Below, in pieces: positions 57,522-64,000 of a stretch of 64,000 bases of DNA. Position 1 is the stretch's first letter; the number at the start of each line of letters is the position of its first letter. Origin of the DNA: Pseudonocardia sp. DSM 110487 (GTDB taxonomy: Bacteria; Actinomycetota; Actinomycetes; Mycobacteriales; Pseudonocardiaceae); contig NZ_CP080521.1 of the NCBI RefSeq assembly GCF_019468565.1, positions 2,294,001 through 2,358,000 on the forward strand, written 5' to 3'. The notes beneath the pieces were generated by a model. It was not told the DNA's origin and ran no database searches. It saw only the letters and a program-made list of their open reading frames with translations. A program made the translations under genes and the position numbers.

Positions 57522-59843
57522 ATGCCCGAACACACCTCGCCGCCGCCGCGGGTTCTCGACCTCACCGACGGACTCGCCTTCCAGGGGGCGCGCCTGCTGG
57601 TCGGCATCGGAGCCGATGTCGCGCGGGTCGACCCGGGTGAGGAGCTCGACGCCGCGGCCCGCATCCACTGGCACGCCGGCAAGCGGTGGGTGCGGCTGAC
57701 GGGCGAGCGCGTGCTCGACGAGCTCGCGGCAGGGGCCGACGTCGTGCTGGAGAGCGGCCCGGTGGCCGCGCTGCGGGGCGTGCGCGCGGACGGCACGTCC
57801 CGCTGGCCCCACGCGGTGCACGTCGTCGTCACCCCGTTCGGGCTGACCGGACCGCACCGCGACTGGCTGGCCGACGACCTCGTCCTCGCCTCAGCCGGCG
57901 GGATGACGTGGCTCGGCGGACGCGCCGACGGTCCGCCGAAGCCGCCGCCGCGCGAGCAGGCCGTCCAGGTCGCGGGCACGCATGCGGCCATCGCCGCGCT
58001 GCTCGGTGTGGTCGCCCGCGACCGGAGAGGAGCGGGCCAACTCATCGACATCTCTGGCCAGGAGGCCGTGGCCGCCACCCTCGAGACGGGCGCGATCGCC
58101 TGGATCCACGCCGGCCGGTTCCCGGTCCGCAACGGTGGGGTCTTCGAGCACGTCGCGCACCGGATCTTCGCCGCGTCGGACGGGTTCGTGGCCGGCGGCT
58201 ACTCCGGCAGCAACCGGATGTGGACCGACCTACTGGCGTGGATGGCCGAGGAGGGCGAGGCCGCCGACCTGGTCGACGAGAAGTGGAGCGATCCGGTCGT
58301 GCGCTGGCAGGGCCGGCCGTACGTCGACGAGGTCGTCACCCGGTTCGTCGCCAAGCGCGGCGCGGGGGCCGTCGCCGAGGAGGGCCGGGCGCGCGCCTTG
58401 CCGTGGGCCGAGGTCGTTCCACCGGCGCAGCTCACGGAGAACCCGCAGCTGCGCGACCGGCAGTTCTTCGTCTCGGTGGCGGGTGACGACCTGCCCGGTG
58501 TCGTCGAGGACGCCGGTTTCCCGTGGGAGGCGCCACGTGTGCCGCGTCCGGTGCGCTTGCACGCGCTGCACGAGACACCCGCCGGTCGGGCGTGGACGCA
58601 CACCGAGCCGCGTGGGCGACGACCACGGCCGTCCGGTGCTCGCCCCCTCGACGGCGTCCGCGTGCTGGACCTGACCTGGGTGCTGGCCGGCCCGTACGTG
58701 ACCAAGCAGCTCGCGGAGCACGGTGCGGAGATCGTCAAGATCGAGTCGAGGCACCGGCAGGACCCGACACGGTTCTCGCCGTCGATGCGGCTGCGGGAGA
58801 ACGCGGGTCCGGACGACAGCGCGTACTTCCTCAACTTCAACCGCGGCAAGCGGAGCGTCGCGCTGAACCTGCGGACGGACGAGGGCGCGCGGCTGCTGCG
58901 CGAGCTCGTGCCGCACTGCGACGTGGTGGTCGAGAACTTCAGCCCGGGCGTGCTGGCGAAGTGGGGGATGGACTACGCGTCCCTGCGGGAGCTCAACCCG
59001 GACGTCGTCCTCGTGTCGATGGCGGGCGTCGGGCAGACCGGGCCGTGGCGGAACGCCGTGACGTTCGCGGACACGCTCGCGGCGATGTCCGGGCTCTCCA
59101 GCGAGACGCGAGACCCGGGCGGGTCGCCCCAGGGCCTCACGTTCGGGCTCGGCGACATGGTCGCGGGGAACGCCGCCGTCCTCGCGACGCTGACCCTGCT
59201 CGCCGACCAGCGCGGCGGGCACGTCGACCTCTCGCAGCTGGAGGCCATGGCCGCATCGATCGGGCCCGCCGTCGCCGAGGCGGCCTTCCCGCCCGTGGGG
59301 GCGGACCACCGCACGCCGGAGCACCCGAACCGCTCGGTCCGGGCCGTGCCGCACGGGGTGTACCCGGCCGCGGGCGAGGACCGATGGGTCGCGATCGCCG
59401 TCCTGGACGACGCCCAGTGGCGCGCGCTCGTCGGGGTCACCGGCGGACTCGGTGTCCCCGCCGCCGCAGACCTGGCCGCCCGCCGCGCGGCCGAGGACGC
59501 GATCGACGCCGCGCTCGCCGGGTGGACGGCGCAGCGCGACCCCGTCGCGGCGGCCGCTGCCCTGCAAGCGGCCGGCGTGCCGGCCGCGCTGGTCGCCACC
59601 GGCCAGGACCTGGTGGACCGGGACGAGCACCTCGCGGCGCGCGGCTTCTACCCGGTGCTCGAGCACCCGATCGCGGGCCCGGTGCGGCACGAGGGGATCG
59701 TCGCGCGGCTGGGCGCGACGCCCGGGGCGCTCACCTCTCCCGCGCCGCTGCTCGGCCAGGACACCACAGCCGTGCTGACCGAACTGTTGGGGCTCGACGA
59801 GACCGAGCTGGCCGCGCTCGCCGCCGCCGGTGTGACCGAATGA
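57522..59843 (+). CDS. Tandem class III CoA-transferase (CaiB/BaiF), two fused domains
   Basis: 773 residues, about twice the usual length. The C-terminal half (from about residue 380) is a normal CaiB/BaiF protein: LDGVRVLDLTWVLAGPYVTKQLAEHGAEIVKIE, NRGKRSVALNL, and GDMVAGNAAVLATL with the catalytic Asp. The N-terminal half (1-340) has the same fold (RVLDLTDGLAFQGARLLVGIGADVARVD, VTPFGLTGPH), but the position of GD..AG reads AVQVAG, so its Asp is lost. The C-terminal half is probably active and the other structural. It precedes an enoyl-CoA hydratase gene by 18 bases. Confidence 0.85.
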   Translation: MPEHTSPPPRVLDLTDGLAFQGARLLVGIGADVARVDPGEELDAAARIHWHAGKRWVRLTGERVLDELAAGADVVLESGPVAALRGVRADGTSRWPHAVHVVVTPFGLTGPHRDWLADDLVLASAGGMTWLGGRADGPPKPPPREQAVQVAGTHAAIAALLGVVARDRRGAGQLIDISGQEAVAATLETGAIAWIHAGRFPVRNGGVFEHVAHRIFAASDGFVAGGYSGSNRMWTDLLAWMAEEGEAADLVDEKWSDPVVRWQGRPYVDEVVTRFVAKRGAGAVAEEGRARALPWAEVVPPAQLTENPQLRDRQFFVSVAGDDLPGVVEDAGFPWEAPRVPRPVRLHALHETPAGRAWTHTEPRGRRPRPSGARPLDGVRVLDLTWVLAGPYVTKQLAEHGAEIVKIESRHRQDPTRFSPSMRLRENAGPDDSAYFLNFNRGKRSVALNLRTDEGARLLRELVPHCDVVVENFSPGVLAKWGMDYASLRELNPDVVLVSMAGVGQTGPWRNAVTFADTLAAMSGLSSETRDPGGSPQGLTFGLGDMVAGNAAVLATLTLLADQRGGHVDLSQLEAMAASIGPAVAEAAFPPVGADHRTPEHPNRSVRAVPHGVYPAAGEDRWVAIAVLDDAQWRALVGVTGGLGVPAAADLAARRAAEDAIDAALAGWTAQRDPVAAAAALQAAGVPAALVATGQDLVDRDEHLAARGFYPVLEHPIAGPVRHEGIVARLGATPGALTSPAPLLGQDTTAVLTELLGLDETELAALAAAGVTE

Positions 59844-59861
59844 GGAAGCAATGAGGAAGCG

Positions 59862-60629
59862 ATGACCGTACTTCGGATCACCCGTGACGGGAGCGTGGCC
59901 ACGGTCCGGATCGACCGGCCCCCGGCCAACGCCGTGGATCCCGCGATGATCGAGGAGTTCCTCGTCGTGCTGCCGCCGCTGGCCGCCGACCCGGAGGTGC
60001 GCTGCATCGTGATCACCGGGACCGGCCGGTTCTTCGTGGCAGGCGCGGACATCGCCGTCATGCGCGACCTGTCCGAGGAGAACCAGGCCGCGATGCGCCG
60101 GTGGATCGAGGTGCAGCGGGCGATCGAGCTCGCGCCCAAGCCGGTGATCGCCGGAATGAACGGGCACGCGCTTGGCGGGGGCGCGGAGCTGTCGCTCGCC
60201 TGCGACCTGCGGATCCTGTCGAGCGCCGCGAGCTTCGGCTTCCCGGAGATCGCCCTGGGCCTCTTCCCCGGTGCGGGCGGCAGCCAGCGTCTTCCCCGGC
60301 TCGTCGGGCCTCACCTGGCGAAGCGCCTGATGATCGAGGGGGAGCGGCTCACGCCCCAGCGGGCCCTCGACCTCGGCCTCGTCGACCGGGTGGTCGACGC
60401 CGCCGAGTTCGACTCCGTGCTCGCCGCCGAGGCGCACCGCCTCGCCGCGAAGCCGACGGCCGCGATCGGCGTGCTCAAGCGGGTCGTCGACGAGGGGTGG
60501 GGGCTCCCGATCGAGGACGCGCTGCTCTGCGAGGAGAAGGGCGTGCAGGCGCTCACCCGCACCGCCGATGCGGCGGAGGGCCTGCAGGCGTTCCTCGACA
60601 GACGCGAGGCCCGTTTCATCGGTCACTGA
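59862..60629 (+). CDS. Enoyl-CoA hydratase/isomerase
   Basis: 255 residues of the crotonase family. The acyl-CoA loop AGADIAVMRDLSEEN and oxyanion-hole segment GMNGHALGGGAELSLACDLRI are intact, with the catalytic Glu in PEIALGLFPGAGGSQRL. It hydrates or isomerises CoA esters made by the transferase. Its ATG lies 18 bases after the CoA-transferase stop in a short two-gene operon. The substrate is unknown. Confidence 0.9.
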   Translation: MTVLRITRDGSVATVRIDRPPANAVDPAMIEEFLVVLPPLAADPEVRCIVITGTGRFFVAGADIAVMRDLSEENQAAMRRWIEVQRAIELAPKPVIAGMNGHALGGGAELSLACDLRILSSAASFGFPEIALGLFPGAGGSQRLPRLVGPHLAKRLMIEGERLTPQRALDLGLVDRVVDAAEFDSVLAAEAHRLAAKPTAAIGVLKRVVDEGWGLPIEDALLCEEKGVQALTRTADAAEGLQAFLDRREARFIGH

Positions 60630-60659
60630 GGAGCCCGCGCGTCGCCGGCGGCTAGGTCA

Positions 60660-61115
60660 TCAGCCGTGGCTTGCGATGAGTTCGAGCTGCACGCCGTCCG
60701 GGTCGCAAAATGTCACCAGCGACACCGGAAATCCTTCCATGTCATACACGCCGGAGTTGCGGACGTCCTGGCTGTGCAGATGTGCCACCCACGCATGCAG
60801 TGCCTCAACGGATGCGACCGCGAAGGACAGGTGGTCGAGGCCCGTCCGGGTCGCGTCGAAACGGTCTCCGGGATTCGCGGGATGGTGATCGAGGCCCAGG
60901 GTGAACGACGAGTCGGGCGGGCCGAGCACGATCGTGTAGCCGCCCGCGTCGCTTCGGAAGTGCCGTACCTGGAACTGGCGTCGGATGCCGAGTACTCGCT
61001 CGTACCAGACGGCGCTCGTCTCCAGGTTGGTGACCGTGATGCCGACATGGTGAATCGCGGTGAGTGCCGGTTGCACTGCTGGATCTTCGGTCGGCCTTGC
61101 TTCGGCGGTCGTCAT
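60660..61115 (-). CDS. VOC-family (glyoxalase/extradiol-like) protein
   Basis: 151 residues. One vicinal-oxygen-chelate module reads IHHVGITVTNLETSAVWYERVLG, LDHLSFAVASVEALHAWVAHL and FCDPDGVQLELIA, with His and Glu metal ligands at the expected places. It may be a ring-opening, epimerase or resistance protein. The start is the ATG at 61115; the frame continues upstream to 61373, into the MBL gene. It converges on the hydratase gene with a gap of about 30 bases. Confidence 0.8.
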   Translation of the reverse strand: MTTAEARPTEDPAVQPALTAIHHVGITVTNLETSAVWYERVLGIRRQFQVRHFRSDAGGYTIVLGPPDSSFTLGLDHHPANPGDRFDATRTGLDHLSFAVASVEALHAWVAHLHSQDVRNSGVYDMEGFPVSLVTFCDPDGVQLELIASHG

Positions 61116-61150
61116 GTCGATCCTCCTCGGGCTCGTACCGGCGGGACTTC

Positions 61151-61948
61151 TCATGCGGCCGGGCTGAGCCCGGCGACGATCGCGTCGAACGCTGCCTGGT
61201 CGGGCGGGTCGAACGGCGCGCCGGCGGGAACCGACCCGATGATCTTGATGAACTGGTCGATCGACCGGCCCGATGCGGCCGGCAGGTGGGAGCTGAAGAC
61301 GGCTGTGGGTCGGAGCCGGGCGACCTCGCCGACCGCCACCTGGAAGCGCTCGTGATCGACGAGGTGGGTCCATGGCGAATCGAAGGCCGCCCAGCCGGCC
61401 ATTCCGCCGACGAGGTCCGCCTCGGGCACGTCCGCGCAGTCCTGCGGGACGGACGGCAGGATCGCGCCGAAGGCGTCGACCGTGAACAGCGCACCGGTTC
61501 TGTCGTCGAGCAGTCCGGTCGACATGGGATTGTCGTACAGCGGTGGCCGCAGACCACGAAGGTGCCTGTCACCCACATCGATTCGGTCGCCTGGTCGGAG
61601 CGCGGTCACCCGGTCCAACGGCACCGGCCACCAGGTGGCCATGCGCAGTGCACCGAGACCGTGCGTTGCCAGTCGTGCCGCCGGCGCCAGCGACATGATC
61701 CGCTCGAGGTTGCCCGTGTGGTCGGCGTCGTCATGCGTCAACCAGATCCATCGAATCTCGGCCGGGTCGATGATCGACCGCACCGCGTGCTCGAACTCCT
61801 CGGCGTCGATGGCGAGACCGGTGTCCACGAGGACCGGTTGGGCGGCCAAGATGAGGTACGTGTTGACGACGAGCTCACCCACGCCCGGGAGCGGCAGGGT
61901 CGTCGGCAGGACGTAGACGTCGTCGGTGGCCCGGTAGACAGGGTCCAT
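61151..61948 (-). CDS. MBL-fold hydrolase, HDDADH variant
   Basis: 265 residues. NTYLILAAQPVLVDTGL opens the fold and the motif is LTHDDADHTGN, where the second His of HxHxDH is Asp, as in FDP/ODP-like di-iron MBL proteins. Later ligands are the Asp of VDAFGAI and the His of FSSHLPAA. An ODP-type protein may bind oxygen or act on a thioester. ATG at 61948 follows GGAGGG. It precedes the VOC gene by 35 bases on the same strand. Confidence 0.75.
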   Translation of the reverse strand: MDPVYRATDDVYVLPTTLPLPGVGELVVNTYLILAAQPVLVDTGLAIDAEEFEHAVRSIIDPAEIRWIWLTHDDADHTGNLERIMSLAPAARLATHGLGALRMATWWPVPLDRVTALRPGDRIDVGDRHLRGLRPPLYDNPMSTGLLDDRTGALFTVDAFGAILPSVPQDCADVPEADLVGGMAGWAAFDSPWTHLVDHERFQVAVGEVARLRPTAVFSSHLPAASGRSIDQFIKIIGSVPAGAPFDPPDQAAFDAIVAGLSPAA

Positions 61949-62111
61949 GTCCGTTCCCTCCTCGTACGGCACTACCGGCGCCTCGCGTCGGTCGTCGTAG
62001 GCCGGTCGTCCTGGATGGCGGACGAGATCTCAAGCCCGTGGTGCTTGGCGCTGCAAGCCATGATCGGAGTGGTGCCCGGGCCCCGTCATCGGGCAGACCC
62101 CCATATTTAGG

Positions 62112-64000
62112 TCATCCCGTCCCCACATGGTGGCGGGCCGCATAGGCGACCAACTCGGATCGACCCCCGACGCCCACCTTTGCGGCCAGGTTGGCGATGT
62201 GGCGCTCGACGGTCTTCGGAGAGAGATAGAGGCGAGCCGCGATCTCCCTGGTGGAGCGGCCCTCGGCGAGGAATGCCAGCACCTCCGCCTCCCTCGGGGT
62301 CACCCCCACGGTCGCCATCGTCGCCGGCAGGTCCGGGGCCGGGCGGCGGCGCCGCGGCACCGGCGCACCGGCCTGGCGGAGCAGCGATCGGCACGCCGAG
62401 GCCACCGCGGGCGGCCCGGACGGATCGAAGAAGGCCAGCGCCTCGGCCAGCCATCGCGTCGGGTCTCCCCAGCCGTCGGTGATGGCCGCCTCGGCCACCA
62501 ATCGGCGGGCGTGGTGGCGGTACCAGTCGCACGGGGCGAGGTCGGCGTCAGCCCGGATGAAGGCCCCCTCGGCCGCCGCTACCTGACCTTGCCGGCCGAG
62601 GGTCACGGCCCGGGCATGGCCCACCCATCCTCGGATCAGCCAGTACGTCGTCAGTCCCGACGCCTCGACCTCGGCCACCGCCGCCTCCCCATCGCCGGCA
62701 TCCAGGGCGTGGACGAGGGCCCACAAGCCCCGGCATGGCGCGGTGACCGGCGTGCCCCGCAACAGCGCCATGCCGGCGTCCAGCTCGGCCAGCGCCCGGG
62801 CGCGGTCCTCGCGGACGATCCACAGCAGCGCCCGGGCCATGAGCAGAGCCACCCCTCGGACCTCGGGGTGGCCGCCCGAGGCGGCGACGGCCTTGTCGAT
62901 GGCCGCCTCCATCTCGGCCCGCTGATCCATCAGGGCGTGACCCACCGCTTGCAGGACGAACCCCACTCCTTCGACGAGGGGAAGCCGCAGCCGCCCTGCC
63001 TCCGTGGCGCAGGACCGACCGGCGTCCAGGGCCCCTTCCGACTCGGCATGGTTGGTGAACCACGCGGCCATCTGGAGGCTGAGCGTGGCCGCGGTGGCCA
63101 GCGCACCCACGTCGAGCGCTGCCCTGCGGGCCTGGGCGAGCCGATCGAGCGGGCCGCCGCCCAGCAGGTCGATGGTGCCCAGCTCGTGGAGGGCCCGCAC
63201 CCGCCACAGCGTCAGGCCGTGCTGCTCGGCCAGTGCCAAGGCAGCCGAGAAGGCCCGCGCCGCCGAGGTGAGGTCACGCAGGCGTTCCCGTTGGCCCAAG
63301 ACCGCGAGGGCCTCGCAGGCCAGCTCGTAGCGCCGACCTGACTCGGACATGGTCAACGCCCTCTCGGCGAGCGCCGCGGCGTCGTCGAGGCGGCCCTCGC
63401 CGAGCGCCACCTGAGCGGCCAGGACCTCGAACTCGCCGGCGCCACCGCCTGCCGCGAGCTCTCGGGCGTGGTGAAGCCGATCCAGGGCGCCCGCCCAATC
63501 GGCCGACACGATGGCCGTGCGAGCCAGCCACAGGTGCACCTGCGCCCGGCGCGCCGGCGGGGCCGCCAGTGCCGCCAGCCGGGAAAGCAGGCGCCGGCCG
63601 ACCTCGCCCACCCGCTCGGCGTTGCCGGCCTTGACGAGCACCTCGCAGAGCACCTCGTCGATCTCGACAGCCAGTTGCCGGTTGTCGCCGACCAGCCGCC
63701 CGGCCCGCTCCAGGTTCGCCTCGGCGCTGGCCAGCGCTCCGCGCGCGAACGCCCGCCGCCCGGACTCGAGGTGCAACCGGGCCGCCCGGGCCGGCTCGTC
63801 AGCCTGGTCAGCGAGATCGGCCGCCAGCTCGCACCACTCCCCGGGCAGGCCGGGATGAGCGGCCTCGACAGCACGAAGAGCGCGCGCGGCAATGGTTGCT
63901 CGCTCCGGCGGAACGAGCTCCGCGAGGATGGCGTCGCGAGTCAGCGCATGGCGGAACCGGAAGCGGTGCCCGGGATCGGCGGCCTCCACGGACAGCAGCT
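62112..64000 (-). CDS. Large LuxR-family regulator (3' part in window)
   Basis: The gene runs on past the window end; 630 residues of the C-terminal part are present. Most is a helical repeat region (ARAARLHLESGRRAFARGALASAEANLERAGRL and similar) as in LAL/MalT-like regulators. The extreme C-terminus is the LuxR helix-turn-helix: VTPREAEVLAFLAEGRSTREIAARLYLSPKTVERHIANLAAKVGV. The ATPase domain would be off-window. The signal sensed and the target genes are unknown. Confidence 0.85.
   Translation of the reverse strand, partial: LLSVEAADPGHRFRFRHALTRDAILAELVPPERATIAARALRAVEAAHPGLPGEWCELAADLADQADEPARAARLHLESGRRAFARGALASAEANLERAGRLVGDNRQLAVEIDEVLCEVLVKAGNAERVGEVGRRLLSRLAALAAPPARRAQVHLWLARTAIVSADWAGALDRLHHARELAAGGGAGEFEVLAAQVALGEGRLDDAAALAERALTMSESGRRYELACEALAVLGQRERLRDLTSAARAFSAALALAEQHGLTLWRVRALHELGTIDLLGGGPLDRLAQARRAALDVGALATAATLSLQMAAWFTNHAESEGALDAGRSCATEAGRLRLPLVEGVGFVLQAVGHALMDQRAEMEAAIDKAVAASGGHPEVRGVALLMARALLWIVREDRARALAELDAGMALLRGTPVTAPCRGLWALVHALDAGDGEAAVAEVEASGLTTYWLIRGWVGHARAVTLGRQGQVAAAEGAFIRADADLAPCDWYRHHARRLVAEAAITDGWGDPTRWLAEALAFFDPSGPPAVASACRSLLRQAGAPVPRRRRPAPDLPATMATVGVTPREAEVLAFLAEGRSTREIAARLYLSPKTVERHIANLAAKVGVGGRSELVAYAARHHVGTG

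Noticed and set aside
62000..62111. Small gene between the MBL and LuxR genes
   Set aside because: The spacer shows only promoter-like sequence; no frame with coding bias was found.

Overview
The window is high-GC actinobacterial chromosome. GTG starts are frequent, start/stop overlaps of the ATGA/GTGA type are common, and many genes show a TAGCGT-like -10 box a few bases before the start codon. The order nadD, rsfS, gpgP, octT, degV, comEA, comEC matches the conserved Mycobacterium block around Rv2421c-Rv2414c. With the protein content this suggests a Pseudonocardia-like member of the Pseudonocardiales; the genus is an inference. No rRNA, tRNA, CRISPR array, phage or transposase gene was seen.

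Layout. 1-4.0 kb: end of a GntR/FCD regulator, a MEDS-STAS sensor with an anti-sigma type kinase, and RecQ fused to a phosphoribosyltransferase-like tail. 4.3-9.3 kb: an MFS exporter with no normal start codon, a small zinc-finger-like protein, a MoxR ATPase, and a TetR/DUF1772 pair flanked by 31-bp inverted repeats. 8.4-15.7 kb: a probable TetR regulon made of two Fe(II)/2-oxoglutarate oxygenases, an NMT1/THI5-type ABC importer, an adenosine-deaminase-family enzyme and a Nudix protein, tied together by three copies of a TGAACC..GGTTCA operator. 15.8-21.9 kb: CoxE-like VWA protein, several regulators with visible operators, and an AlkB gene behind a LexA box. 21.9-38.8 kb: the conserved nadD-to-comEC block, interrupted by a cupin and anti-sigma module and, between comEA and comEC, by a LacI-controlled purine nucleoside uptake and salvage operon. 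The comEA and comEC promoters are near copies of one another.

38.8-64 kb is accessory catabolic and detoxification DNA. It holds a carboxylesterase; a VirS-type AraC regulator facing a four-gene operon that opens with a fused alpha/beta hydrolase/ferredoxin-type reductase followed by a ferritin-like di-iron protein; an HxlR-controlled SDR/SnoaL pair; decayed secondary-metabolism genes (orphan carrier protein, deleted FAD monooxygenase, SRPBCC fragment); MFS/TetR; a FAD monooxygenase/MFS/P450 operon under a classical TetR-like repressor with two tetO-like operators; and an IclR-controlled acyl-CoA module, a VOC protein, an MBL-fold protein and the end of a large LuxR regulator.

The strongest candidates for undescribed biology are the tetO-like FAD-MFS-P450 operon, the hydrolase-reductase/di-iron operon, and the two-dioxygenase regulon. 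All are functional inferences from sequence families and sites; none is proven here.
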